DNA of 64,000 bases, from assembly GCA_949361645.1 (NCBI GenBank), contig OX442432.1, forward strand, positions 4,033,990 to 4,097,989, in the 5' to 3' direction. The notes under the pieces were generated by a model, which was not told where the DNA came from, ran no database searches, and worked only from the letters and a program-made list of their open reading frames with translations. Below are positions 23,101-35,379 of this stretch, piece by piece. The DNA comes from Spongilla lacustris (Eukaryota > Porifera > Demospongiae > Spongillida > Spongillidae). The position numbers and the translations under genes were made by a program. Every line of letters begins with the position of its first letter. The first letter of the stretch is position 1.

Positions 23101-26100
23101 GCCATGAACTTGCCGCACTTGTCACACCAGGCATGCGTTTGCTGGTGTTTGCAAATGCTGTACTCCAGTACAGACCCAAAGGTGTGTTTTCTATGACCAG
23201 ATCCTACAGTGTAGAACCCAAAAAAGAAACAAGCACTAGTGATTACGTGCATACATGTATATGTACAATCCGGTATAATTTTAGGCAATTATTTGTTAGT
23301 AAACCATTCATTAACAAGAATTAAAACACAAGTGCACCTACATGTACATGTACATGCAGCTTGTACATGTACATGTAGCTTGTTTCAGTGCAAAAAAGTA
23401 AATTATATTTAAAATGACACACATGTAACAGTTTTAGACTACATGTACATACATGTATACATGTACACATACATGTATGTACATACATGTATGTACATAC
23501 GTGCACATGTAAACTCAACTACATTACAAGGTATGCGCGTTGATACACGTATCTTCCTACAGAATTGCTCTGAGCCAATCACTAACTTGGACATGAGAAA
23601 ACAGAATACCTAGATATTGTAAGCACTCCCTGTTCTTATAACAAATGTGGTATTGAGGTCTGTACACTCAATCACATTTGGGTTTATGAATTAAATTATA
23701 GTACCTCACCCTGAGCTTGTGAATGTGGTTGTAATGTGGTGTACATCAGTACATGTAGTACATTCCAGTGTCAAGAGTGCCAGATGTACATGTAAACACA
23801 TGCAGTTGACATACATATACATGTACATGTACATGTACATGTAAGTAACGCTTGCACATGTAAAGCTCGGGCTAGTACATGTATATGTAGGTTTTAGCTC
23901 AGCCCCTCACCTTCACTGCTTATGTACATGTAACATGTACATGTATAGGATGCCTTCACATCTACATGTATAGTTTGGCATGTGCTTTATACAGTGGAAT
24001 ATACAATGCAAAAGTGCATCATGTGCTTGCAATAACATATCATCTGATCTCCAACAACAACAACCAAACAAAGGAGGAGAAAAAGCACATACTTATTACA
24101 ATTCATACTTTATACAGAGGTTTTGCATTTTCTGGTTCAAAGAAAAGCATCTGAATTACAATACAGTGTCATTATAATCCTGAATATGTGGGCAATGATT
24201 TCAACACACAGTATGATTTAGCCAATTAAAATGTGATTACAACACTGACTTTAAAGGGCATGCACATGTACAAGTACAGGGTGTTTTACGATCAGTATTA
24301 ATCATAAACAGTTACATGTAAGTGTTGTTAAAAATTCTATCAGCAAAAGAAAAAATGATAGTGAAATAACTTAACTCGCTTGAATTAACTTTAATAAAGA
24401 TCTCAAAACCCCTATCAAGTACACTGCGAAAATAATTTCAACCTACTACATGTACAATAAAGTTCTCCAAAATTGAATAAGTTAATTATTGACAGTTTGT
24501 GCCTTTTAATTAACGTATATTAACATGAATATTATTACATGTACATGAAATGAGTGGTCATTATACAAATTTACATCTTATCTTGATTTAGTATTTATTT
24601 AATGTTTAAAGAAAAGGTTGGAGCTTTAATTTCTATTGTCCTGAATGTCCACCCGGGGGTACAATTGTGTACCTAGGTGGACAGCAAAAAACGTTTTTGC
24701 CATTCGGTCACGGAAGGGACCTAGTGGCATTTAACAGTACTGGCTTATAGTATACATGTAAGTCTTTTCAGGATTGGGCCGAGATAAGCAAGGCTTAAAT
24801 CCTTTTGGTACATGTAGAACGAGCTGTGCTAGTGGGATCGGTCAGAGTGTAATGGATAGGTCCGCTAGCACGGGTCATTTTATGAGGACCGAAAGGATTT
24901 ATCTCGGCCCGATCCTGAAAAGACTTGTTCTGTAAGCCAGTAGCCAGGTCCCTTCCGTGGCAAAAACTTTTTTTGCTGTCCACCCGGGTGTCCAATTGTA
25001 ACCCCGGGTGGACACTCAGGACAATGGAAATTTAGTCAACTTTATTTTTGGTTAGTGATTGTCGTGAATTATTTCATTTCGATTTGTTTGAAAAGATTAA
25101 ATTTGTTTACATCAACATTTCTAAAACATTTACAGTAATATTGAGGGTTTGCTGCACCACGGCATATGCATGGCACCCTATCACATTCACCCTAGTTAAC
25201 CCGTTAACCTTCATGTACATGTACATGTTGTACATGCATAAATTAACCATCGCCCAACACTCACCAGCAGTGTGTGGGTAACATAGTGAGAAGAGAAGCT
25301 CTGTGCTAGTTCTTTCAGTCTTCAAACCACACTGGCAGCAAGTATGCGTCTTCACCTCACAACCAAACAGCTGCTCGATCATAGAGGGACTTGGAGTGTT
25401 GTCGCCCAGAGGAACGGACGAATGCAATTGCATCTCCTATTAATAGTATATGTGAATGACATACATGTACAGGTGATATTGAATATGTGCACTTTAGATG
25501 TACCTCTGTAAACAAATGCATGTATACACGCACGCATGCACATGTAGTAACAGATCAAAAGGAGGTCCATCTTACGCACCAAACTGTACTTCATTAATTC
25601 ATACTTTGCCACATTCACTCAAGCCTAAAAAGTATGCTGTACATGTACATGTATATGGTCATGTGCATTGTTTCCAATCTAGTGGTACATGGGATCTTAC
25701 TAGGCCCCACATTGCATGAACAGTGTACTAGATACGTTACAGTACATGTTAGATGCATACATATACAGACATACTGTAATATATACATGTACATGTACAT
25801 GTATAGTACATCTCTCCACATATATGTAAGACAGGTCACAGCTTCAGCTTGAAAGAGCATACAATACAACAAGTACATATACAGCAGTCTTGAATGTATC
25901 CATACAAATATGCCCAACCCAATCAGTACTTCCACACTACTACATGTACATGTACAATTTTACATGTATATACATGTACTTATACTCATGTGATTTGTAA
26001 AAGTGAACAACAGAGTGATACATGCACACACATGATCTTCTATACATGACCACTGTAGTGTGCATGCCTGTGAATTCATACTATACATGTACATGTAGTC

Positions 26101-29100
26101 CCTGCAGTCCCTGTTCGTTAGAGTACCAACACAGCTACATGTACATGTATGTATAGTATTGCGGTTAGCACATATACAAATACAAAATGCAGGCTACTTC
26201 CTGTACCACAAACCTGATTAAGCTGCTGCAGCACGAATCTGTTCCACTTCTGAATGAGCTTACCCAGGTTAGCATTCAACTCCTCCTCTTCTCTGCAAAT
26301 CAACAGCCCCAGAGGAACCACATCTTTCAGAGTCCTGAAGGCTCTCAAAAAGTTGGTTGCTTGACAGTTTCTCCCTTCTGCTCTGTCCAACATCCGAAAG
26401 AGAAAACCCAACTCACAGGCAAGACACGTGTCCCTTGCACACAGGTGGTTCTGCATACCACACCGAATGGGCTCCAGGAAGTAAAATACCTGCATGGAAA
26501 CATACATACATTAAAGGGAATGCATCACTTCTTCATTTGCAACAATATATACATGTACATGTACATTAAATTCATCGAACTAAATTTGCTCCCCAAAATC
26601 ACAGACCAAAAAAAATTTGGCCCACCAATGTACAGTACATGTACATGTACCCCTTAATTTGACCATAAAATTTCCTTGATAGTGTCCCCTGCTCCACTAT
26701 TTGCTATATTAATATTAAGCAGCACAGCTTGAGGCCCAACAAATACAGTAATTATGCTGGTCTGCAGTCCTGAGTCACCTGAAGCATTGAGTTGCAGTAT
26801 GCATTAGGAATATGGATTTCGAGACCAGCAAATTCAGTGTCATTGTAGTATGCAAAGTCAAAGTATTCAACACCTGAACAAAGAAATTGTTACCTCTACA
26901 TGTATGTATATGATGTGAGAAGCAAAATGGCAGTGTTAGTAAAACCTACCACTACAATGAAATCAATTGTACAATGCAAATGCACATGCACATGTATGAC
27001 AAAATAAAATTGGCAACTGTATTCTGTACATGTACATGTACATGCACCTGGACTTAGGAAAGGAAGAGGGATCTGGTGAAAGGGTGGGACCTGACGGTAA
27101 AAAGAGGAAACAGGGAGGGTTCTAATGATGCCTGATGGTGTGAGAGGGAAGGAGCCTGATGGTGAGAGATGGAAGGAGCATGAAGGAGAGGGAAGGAGCC
27201 TGATGGTGAGAGATGGAAGGAGCATGAAGGAGAGGGAAGGAGCCTGATGGTGAGAAAGGGAAGTTATAAGAGAAGGCCTCAGGAGGAGTCTCATGGTGGG
27301 AGAGGAGTGATATCAAGGAGCTACGTGTACATGTACATGTACCCATGACAACTACATGTGCAAACTGATTTAATTGCATGTTATTGCAACTCCTCACCCA
27401 ACTTGGAGTACTTCATTTCAACTTGACGATACTTCTTGGGAATTGATGACATGACATTTTCCTCTGCAAATGTTTCTTAACTGAGCACTTAAGAGGTGAC
27501 AAAGAGTTGAAACAGTACCTCTCATCATGGGTGACTCAGGCTCATCCTCTCCGACCAAGTCATAGGCCATTTGGTTGTGCTTCATGTTTGTGGGGCGGGG
27601 CACAAAGCCAACAGACTGGCTGACCTTCATCTGAGAAAACAACCGAGGGTCAAGTGAACGTGGAGGCCTCCTGTGTGAGTCAAAGGAGTCACAAGATGGG
27701 TTGCACATACAGGTGTACATGCACAAGTACACACAGTACAAAACTACACAAACACGTGTACAGCAAAATACATTCAAGTACATATGCATACATATACCAG
27801 TACATGTACAAGTTTTACATACATGTTTACATGTTTATGTACATGTTTTACATACATGTTTACATGTTTATGTACATGTTTTACATATATGTTTACATGT
27901 GCATGCATGTACATGTTTACATATTTATGTACATTTATATGTTTATGTACATACAAAGGGCAATACCTTCTTTTGAACTTGGAGTTTGCCACTGGCCAGT
28001 CTGAAAGCAGTCGTCCATTACTAAGTAAAAAAAGCAAGAAAGCCAGCCAGTTAAAACCCCTTCATCTATCCCCTTCCCCTCCATCCCTACAATCGCCACC
28101 ATTCCCCATCTCCTTCATCTATCCCCATTCGTCCCCTTGATCTCATAGCCATTTCAGCCCTCCACAATTTCTTTGCCCCTTACAACACAAGGTGCACAAC
28201 TGTACCCCGCCATTCCATATGTCATGCATGTGTACAACAGTAGTTGCCAATCTTGTTCACTATATCCAAACACCAATCCACTGGGACCTCCTTTCCAGGG
28301 ATTTACCGCTCCCACCCCCTATCCCACCCCTTGGTTTGCCCCTAATTTGCCTCCTGGTTTATACATGCCATATCAAAATAAAACTGCATGGCATGCCATT
28401 TGGTGCTGAGGGAAGACTTTTATTTTTGCCCACCCCTATATTTATATATAAATGTACATGTATTCCAAAACCCACCCCCTGTTGCAAACTTGGCGGTAAC
28501 TCCCTGCTTTCAACACCTGCCCCTCTGTTGTCTCCCCTTCTCCCACTTCCCCTCACTTCAGGCCCCACCAGATCTACTATCTTCCCCTCCCCCTCCCCTC
28601 TCCCACCATAAGGTCCCTTCTCCTTCCCTCTCCCACCACCACATCCCTTTCCTTCCCTCTCCCATCATCAGCCTTTTCCCACCACCAGGCCTCTTCCCTA
28701 CACTTTCCCACCATCAAATCCCTTCTCCCCCCCCCCCCCCCCCCACCCCAATACACAGGTCCACAGTCTCACCTGCAACGAGACATGGGCACAGCAGCCA
28801 AAGACACAGAATCAGAGGATGCATCATCAAGGCTTAGGTATGGTACTGATTCCACCTGAAAAACAAATTAAAGGAGTAAGCATACTGTAACAAATACATG
28901 TACACCTATAGATGAGATAAGTGTATGCACTATTCAGAATAAGCACCTCCCACTTTTCCTCCCAAATGTGTTTATGTGTTGGGTGGTCATTAAATACCAC
29001 ATCACCTCAAAGGTCAAAAATCTGCAGTCATGTTGTCATTTCTAAAAAAGACAACCTTTCACATGCTTTTCATTTTACCTTCCTTGGCCAAAGGGAACAC

Positions 29101-32100
29101 AGAGTGTACATGTACATGTAGGTTTAGTCCAAGGAAAAACGCTCGGCATGTAGCTGAGAAGGTTGCTATAACAAAGGCATAAGAATTGGGTACAGTGTAC
29201 AAAGCTCAGGACGTCAATCCTCCAAATTCTCCCTGAAACCAATTTATACCCAAACAAGATGGACATGTTGCAAAGCATCTAACATACTGCAGGCATGGAT
29301 GATTTTGGGTGGAATTTGGCAGACCCATGTAATCAGGTCTGAACAAATGTAATAGTTCAGCAAATATCAATATCAAGTGATAAGCATGTATAATAATTGA
29401 GACAGTTTCCGAGAAAATGATACTTCGCATATATTATAAAAATCCTTTGTGTTTGGATCATTATAACTTCCCAACGGTTAAAGCTATCAACTTCCTATTT
29501 TAAATACTTCATACCACACCATTTGTCTACATATGGTAAAATACATTTAGGGGTCTTGCACTTGCTCCATGCCAGTATTGCAACGTCTGATACCCCACCG
29601 GGTTCAAACTTGCTATAACTTTCGGTAGGAGTAATCAAATCGCTCCAAATTCGGTTTGTAGATAAAGAGGTCCCTTAGCTATTGGATTGTTCTGTTCATT
29701 AATTTTTATGCCATCCGTTACGGAGATACATGTACAGTTGAACAAACTACGTATATGTTTTCCCGCTTGATTCACGCCAATGCTATAATCCCCGCCTCCC
29801 CATACATAGAGCAGAACGCAATTTGCCCAAATCATTGGCACGAATCGGGCGCGAAAATGTGCACGTAGTTTGTTCAACTGTATCTCCGTAATGGATGGCA
29901 TAAAAATTAACGAACAGAACAATCCAATAGCTAAGGGACCTCACTATCTCCAAACCGTATTTGAAGCAATTTGATTACTCCTACCAAAAGTTATGGCGAG
30001 TTTGAACCCGGTGGGATATCGGACGTTGCAATACTACCATGGAGCAAGTGCAAGACCCCTAAATGAACTTTACCATACAGAAATGGTGTGGTATGAAGTA
30101 TTTTAACTAGGAAGTCGATAGCGTTTGCAGTTGGGAAGTTATAATGATCCAAACGCAAAGGATTTTTATAACATTTTTTTACATATATGCGAATTATCAT
30201 TTTCTCGGAAACTGTCCCAATTAATATAGACACTTCATTTGACACTAAGACTATCCTTCCAAGTGCATTATAACAAAAACCTCTTTGCATAAACCATATC
30301 ATTTGCCTTGGCATGAGAAAGGGCACCTACTGAGATGTGCACATCTCTGACTTCAAGATACTGACACCTTTGAAGTGATCTAGAATTAAATGGCCCCAAC
30401 CATATTAAAACCCAGGAGGGAAATCATTGCCTGTCATGCCAGAAAGTGCACATGAGCACTAGAAACAGTTCATACACAGGTACATGTACATTTGGATAAA
30501 TACTTGTACATCTCTACATGTATATGTGTACAATAACTATGATTGCCACCCATACAGTTGCATGATGCTAGTATGCTAACGCGGAACAAGCGGCTGGCTG
30601 CAATGGTTGCAGATTGAGTAGGAATGCATTTTATTACAACACAACTGTACCCACATGTTTATACACTGTACAATAGACATAAAAAATTACAAGCATTGAT
30701 AAATACAAGTGTGTGTTTCAAATCAGTACACCATTGTTAAATCATTCTTCTAACCAGTACACACACTAAAATTTATCCAAACCATCCAAGATCTAAATTT
30801 GAAGAACCATTGTACCAATACTTTTGGTAAGCAACCAAAATTCACTACAATTACATGTACATGTACACTAACTTACACCATCAGCAAAGAGTGAAGGCAA
30901 AGCGTTGTGATTGAGCACTGCATCCTCCTCAGCTTTCCACAGGTGCACAACACCTGAAACAGCAAAGAAACACTAATACATCATCCAACAACACATACAT
31001 TCCTTAAGCACCCAAAACACTAATACACCATCCAAAAACACACATTCCTTAAGGACCCCTGACTAATAAACCCCCAGCACACCGACCAACACCACCCATT
31101 ACCAGCAGAGTCTCCAAAGGCCAGGCACTGCTGTGATGGTGAGACATCCAAGGCACACACCACGGCTTCATCCACCTCAACGTGATGCACACACATGGTG
31201 GAGGGCGTGACCAGCCCCCGAAGGTTCACTATCTGGAACTCCCCTGACTCGGACACAGCCACTACCTCTGGACCAAATGCTGTCAGACCTTTCAGCAGCA
31301 TGGGGTGGATGCTGCAGCCAACAGCTGAAGGGACCAGCAGTCTGTTGGCCCTCAGGTCAAACACTTGGATGTGATCCTCCACACACAACTGCCCAAACCT
31401 ACATTTAGGGGGATAAAAATATCCATTCACAATTCTGGAGATAAAATGGAGTAGGAAATGAATGATAGGGGCAGATGCACATGCATATCTGTACACACAT
31501 GCACATGCACATCTGTACACACATGCACATGCATATCTGTACACACATGCACATGCATATCTGTACACACATGCACATGCATATCTGTACACACATGCAC
31601 ATGCATATCTGTACACACATGCACATGCATATCTGTACACACATGCACATGCATACATGTATCTGTACACACATGCACATGCACATCTGTACACACATGC
31701 ACATGCATATCTGTACACACATGCACATGCACATCTGTACACACATGCACATGCATATCTGTACACACATGCACATGCACATCTGTACACACATGCACAT
31801 GCACATCTGTACACACATGCACATGCATATCTGTACACACATGCACATGCACATCTGTACACACATGCACATGCACATCTGTACACACATGCACATGCAC
31901 ATCTGTACACACATGCACATGCATATCTGTACACACATGCACATGCACATCTGCACACACATGCACATGCATATCTGTATACACACATGCACATGCATAT
32001 CTGTATACACACATGCACATGCATATCTGTACACACATGCACATGCATATCTGTATACACACATGCACATGCATATCTGTACACACATGCACATGCATAT

Positions 32101-34443
32101 CTGTACACACATGCACATGCACATCTGTACACACATGCACATGCATATCTGTATACACACATGCACATGCATATCTGTACACACATGCACATGCATATCT
32201 GCACACACATGCACATCTGCACACACATGCACATGCATATCTGCACACACATGCACATGCATATCTGTATACACACATGCACATGCATATCTGTATACAC
32301 ACATGCACATGCATATCTGTACACACATGCACATGCATACATGTATCTGTACACACACATACGCACACCTGTATCCTATACACACACATACATCTGTACA
32401 CACATGCACACCTGTACACACATGCACATCTGTACACATATGAACACCTGTACACACGTGCACACCTGTACACACATGCACACCTGTACACACATGCACA
32501 CATGTACACACATGCACACATGTACACACATGCACACCTGTACACACATGCACACCTGTATACACACATGCGTGCACATCTGTACAGTAAAGGTGGACTG
32601 GGGACCCAGAACCATTCGAGAGCTCACATACAAGTACATTGTTGTACATCCAATGTGATGCAACCCGCTGGATAAAAACACATCAACACTCCTACAAGTC
32701 ACAGAACAAACAACCCCAGTCCACACCAGACACACAGACACCAACATACTGCTGACTAAGGCCACAAGTCACAACGTAGTGTCCCACAACCTCCATGTCA
32801 CAGAGACCAGCAGGGTGTGCCGAGTACGAGTGCACAAGCTTCAGAGATGCAGGGTCCAGCAGGCTTACCTGGGAACACATGGGAACACAGTGCACAATAA
32901 TAATACACACCCACATGTATGCAGCTGTAACGTACAGTACTGTACTGTGTATAGATGTATGCACATGTACATATGGTATGCATACATGTATGTGTTGTAC
33001 ATGTACATGCATGTATACATGTGTACATGTACATGTACAGCTGTAAATGTACATGCATGTATACATGTGTACATGTACATGTAAATGTACATGCATGTAT
33101 GTGTACATGTAAATGTACATGCACATGTACACATACATGTACATACATGTGCATGTACATGTAGGTAAGGATTGTAACCTCTCCATGACACAAAATCAAA
33201 AACTGTTTTTTGTAAACTTAAATAGATTTTAAAATAAAGGTACAACTGCCAGCTGAATACATTTGACTGAAAGCTCAAAGGTCACAAGGAGACAACAACA
33301 ACACCAAAGGATGTGCACACACATTACACGTAAGCCTTCCTTACATGACCTCCTGCATCACCAGTACAGACATATTGATCTGAGGCTTTGAGAAGGCAAA
33401 TGCCTGATCTCGTCATACTCTGAAAATAAGATCGAATTTTATATAACTGCACCGGGAAATACAATCATAAAAGATGTAGCAGCATTAACATAAAGTTGTA
33501 CCATAGAAATCAAGATTTCTACACGCTCAGCTTACAATCAATCTACAAGATACATGTATACGGTTTGCAGTGCTTAAAGACAAAGTCACTAGTGTTTACA
33601 GTATATGTACCTCTCCAACAATGCGGCCAAAAGTAAGGTCAAGAGATATCAGTTTCTTGTTCTGGCAACCAATAAGCAGTGCATTCTCCCCATGGTAGAG
33701 CAATGCCTGCATCTCCTCCAGAACGGGAACATTGCTGCAGTGAGAGAAAACGATTGGAACAAAAACATTTGGGGGGCGGAGAGGCAAACAGTACAACAAC
33801 ACTGCAACAGTTTATAGAACTAGCCTACTGCAACGTTTTCTTCCATAGAGCTGCTGCATAATTCAAATGTAACTGTATAATCTACATGACACAAAACTGT
33901 ATAATCTAAATACAGACACAAAACTATATTTTTAAAAGGTTTTTGAAAATATCAGAACTGAGCAAAATAATGTCTTATAATTTCCACAGATTGTACAAAT
34001 AAAAGGAAAACATCGACAAAGCACTTTAATAACAAGAAGAGCAAGAAGCTATGTTGCCAAAGGCACAAGGGTCACTTTCCCAGATCATGTACATCTACTC
34101 TTCTGTGAATAAAAATAACCTCCTGTGTGCACAACAATCTGCAGAATCCCAAACCAGTTAATGCATACCACTGGTGAGCAATGCCTCCCAGCATGTTACC
34201 ATTGTTACCCTGCCTACCTACCTACATACATGTACCTACATACATGTACCTACCAAATTCCACAAGCATTCCTGTGCACAGTGTAAAAGTGTTACCACAA
34301 TGAATTCAACTTCTAGTGAGGTTTAAAATCATTCTGAATAACTCAACTCCAAGTGGAGTGTGCTAATATCATTCCCTAGCTTACGTGTGTATATAATGCA
34401 CACGCACACCTAAAACAACGCACTTCACGTGAATAATATACTG

Positions 34444-34526
<83 letters not shown>

Positions 34527-34889
34527 AAAATGCACTTAAAACCCCCCGACATACTTCAACTGGAGCATGCAGAGTCCGGTTCTGGTAGTATAGCGCAGCT
34601 CCCTATCGGTGATAGTAATGACGCCATGAAGAGTAGGTTGAAGCTGCCTAACACTCGCGTTATGTGCCTGAAAGGCCGTGTACTTGTTTATATCTGTTCC
34701 CCAAAAGGAGGTGACATGGCCCTGTGATCGATAATGTTATGGCTAGATATGTGCATTAATTCGAACCAATGGACTTACACCGTGAGTTGACGCCCACAGG
34801 AGCTCTTCTTGGTAATCAAACACAACAGAAGAGACGCCGAATTCGCGGCCTCTGTAGCACTCTACGGATTTATACTCCTCATATTCCAT
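14436..34889 (-). CDS. PAN2: PAN2 deadenylase catalytic subunit, 25 exons
   Basis: PAN2, with PAN3, shortens mRNA poly(A) tails in the cytoplasm. Exons by homology and GT-AG sites: 34779-34889 (ATG), 34555-34721, 33611-33734, 33345-33419, 32750-32868, 31103-31398, 30877-30953, 28773-28855, 27967-28020, 27519-27670, 27398-27463, 26779-26873, 26214-26489, 25265-25436, 23097-23203, 22347-22580, 19291-19407, 19005-19064, 17960-18050, 17273-17427, 16868-16953, 16720-16777, 16326-16505, 15927-16020, 14436-14602. The sum is 3,216 nt (1,071 residues) and all junctions are in phase. Order: WD40 propeller (about 1-305), linker (SDWPVANS), ubiquitin-hydrolase-like domain (about 445-800), DEDD exonuclease with D869, E871, D978, D1030 and H1025. 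The position of the USP catalytic Cys reads [11 protein letters not shown] with Ala466, so that domain is a pseudo-hydrolase as in other PAN2. CQCG and CDKC pairs suggest a zinc site. Human PAN2 has about 1,200 residues; roughly 90 N-terminal residues are absent here, so an upstream exon cannot be excluded. Confidence 0.95.
17041..17155. repeat. CA-rich microsatellite in PAN2 intron 20
   Basis: Mixed CACG/CACA units leading to a pure (CA)n run of about 12 units, within the intron between exons 17273-17427 and 16868-16953. Confidence 0.85.
18424..18444. repeat. C21 homopolymer in PAN2 intron 18
   Basis: Uninterrupted cytosine run followed by ACC, in the intron between exons 19005-19064 and 17960-18050. 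Confidence 0.9.
19490..20640. repeat. Two CACCTG/CAGGTG-rich blocks in PAN2 intron 16
   Basis: Blocks at about 19490-19640 and 20530-20640 are full of GCACCTGCAC/GTGCAGGTGC and related words, and both contain GTCAGGG near one edge. They look like diverged copies in opposite orientation. The segment between them holds a short retroelement tail (20267-20449). Confidence 0.5.
20267..20449 (+). mobile_element. 5'-truncated non-LTR retroelement tail with target duplication
   Basis: About 180 bp ending in ATTGCATTAAATAAATAAAT, i.e. a (TAAA)n tail typical of many LINE 3' ends. It is flanked by an exact 12-bp direct repeat, AAGCCACATCCA, at 20255-20266 and 20450-20461. No protein-coding part remains. 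It lies in PAN2 intron 16. Confidence 0.85.
21629..21699. repeat. 18-bp tandem repeat ACATGTACATGTATACAC
   Basis: About four head-to-tail units built from the TACATG hexamer and a TATACAC spacer. Confidence 0.85.
24277..25194. mobile_element. Mariner-like MITE, interrupted by a second element
   Basis: Starts TA-CAGGGTGTTTTACG, resembling the complete copy at 48687-49118 along its length: AAAAATTCTATCAGC, GTTGGAGCTTT, TTTACATCAACATTTCTAA. Its second half resumes after the inserted element at 24629-25031. The 3' end is eroded near CACCCTAG. It lies in PAN2 intron 14. Confidence 0.65.
24629..25031. mobile_element. Inverted-repeat element (about 400 bp) nested in another MITE
   Basis: Long imperfect terminal inverted repeats of about 170 bp: ATTTCTATTGTCCTGAATGT on the left and the complement of ATTTCCATTGTCCTGAGTGT on the right. 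Inner blocks CCACCCGGG, GGACAGCAAAAAA, GGAAGGGACCT, AAGTCTTTTCAGGAT and GGGCCGAGATAA are shared by both arms. Flanked by TTA on both sides, a possible 3-bp target duplication as in PIF/Harbinger elements. No ORF. Confidence 0.85.
27121..27260. repeat. Purine-rich minisatellite in PAN2 intron 10/11 region
   Basis: A unit of about 44 bp (GAAGGAGCCTGATGGTGAGA, then GATGGAAGGAGCATGAAGGAGAGG) in about 2.5 copies with flanking partial units, giving a G/A-rich plus strand. It lies between exons 27398-27463 and 26779-26873. Confidence 0.8.
27805..27955. repeat. 33-bp tandem repeat of ACATGTTT type
   Basis: The unit ACATACATGTTTACATGTTT followed by ATGTACATGTTTT occurs about three times, then degenerates. 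Confidence 0.8.
28551..28745. repeat. Pyrimidine-rich CTCCCACCA minisatellite plus C-tract
   Basis: Recurring CCCTTCTCCTTCCCTCTCCCACCA-like units, then 16-17 cytosines near 28728-28744. Read on the minus strand the units resemble the purine-rich array at 27121-27260. Confidence 0.75.
29389..30228. mobile_element. 840-bp palindromic fold-back element, family B copy 1
   Basis: Two arms of about 400 bp in inverted orientation around 29800. The outer ends are TATAATAATTGAGACAGTTT and, on the other strand, TATATTAATTGGGACAGTTT; both arms carry CGAGAAAATGATA, CAACGTCYGATA, CACCGGGTTCAAA, ATTTTTATGCCATCCGTTACG and GTTGAACAAACTACGT. There is no plausible ORF. It sits in the 2-kb PAN2 intron 7. A diverged copy is at 10405-11200. 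Confidence 0.9.
31475..32575. repeat. Minisatellite of 24-30 bp units in PAN2 intron 5
   Basis: Roughly 35 units of ATCTGTACACACATGCACAT plus GCAC/GCAT, with a 2-bp variant (TGTATACACAC), then a shorter 16-18 bp subtype (ACACCTGTACACACATGC) from about 32340. It occupies most of the intron between exons 32750-32868 and 31103-31398. Its 300-400-codon open frames in all phases are repeat artefacts; the minus-strand one runs into the real exon 6 of PAN2. Confidence 0.95.
33000..33165. repeat. TACATG-rich array, period about 55 bp
   Basis: The block GTAAATGTACATGCATGTATACATGTGTACATGTACAT occurs three times with small changes, in PAN2 intron 4. Confidence 0.75.
34449..34524. repeat. (CA)n microsatellite in PAN2 intron 2
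   Basis: About 37 CA units with one G interruption, ending 31 bp from the donor of exon 2 (34555-34721). Confidence 0.95.
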
Positions 34890-35379
34890 GCACGTCGTCC
34901 TTTCTGTGCTCACAAACGTTAGTGGGCATTAATTGGGATTTAATTATTACAGAACCTGTTGATGGCCAAAAAATAAATCAACTGTTCTGTACACTCCAAG
35001 CTGCCACCTTAGTATAATCCACCTCCATATGCCATTTGTATTCTGTTTACTAATATGCTCTCATCCCCAGACCCAATTACTTCACATGTGCACAGCGGGC
35101 CGTAACTAGGACTTAGAAAACACAAAGTTCTTTTCATTTTCATTTTTTTATTTTTTAGCAGGAACTTAATTGCCGCTTTCTCTTGCATTTAAAAGCTGCA
35201 ATGTGATTAGCAAGTAGTAATAATCATATGCAACATCACAATTGTTGCTTGTAAACAAGGACCTCATGCATGTACCGCTAATGAATAATTGTTGGCAAAA
35301 TTACGTGTGCATGTACTTTTACGTGAGTCCAGATAATCTAAATAGCCATTCAGTGGTGGCTAGGCCTGGATACTTCCTG
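34890..35379. other. PAN2 upstream region
   Basis: Contains the presumed PAN2 promoter (minus strand). I see no TATA box or other clear element. Further left it merges into the retroelement relic. Confidence 0.3.

Noticed and set aside
31475..32340. CRISPR-like array
   Set aside because: Units are contiguous and nearly identical with no unique spacers, in an animal intron with CATG-type low complexity.
31020..32675. Very long open frames (300-450 codons) on both strands
   Set aside because: They are translations of the 24-bp minisatellite. Only the PAN2 exon 31103-31398 inside one of them is real.
14000..34500. p53-type half sites at TACATGTA
   Set aside because: The core CATG fits but the flanking bases do not match RRRC..GYYY; the abundance is explained by a hexamer repeat.
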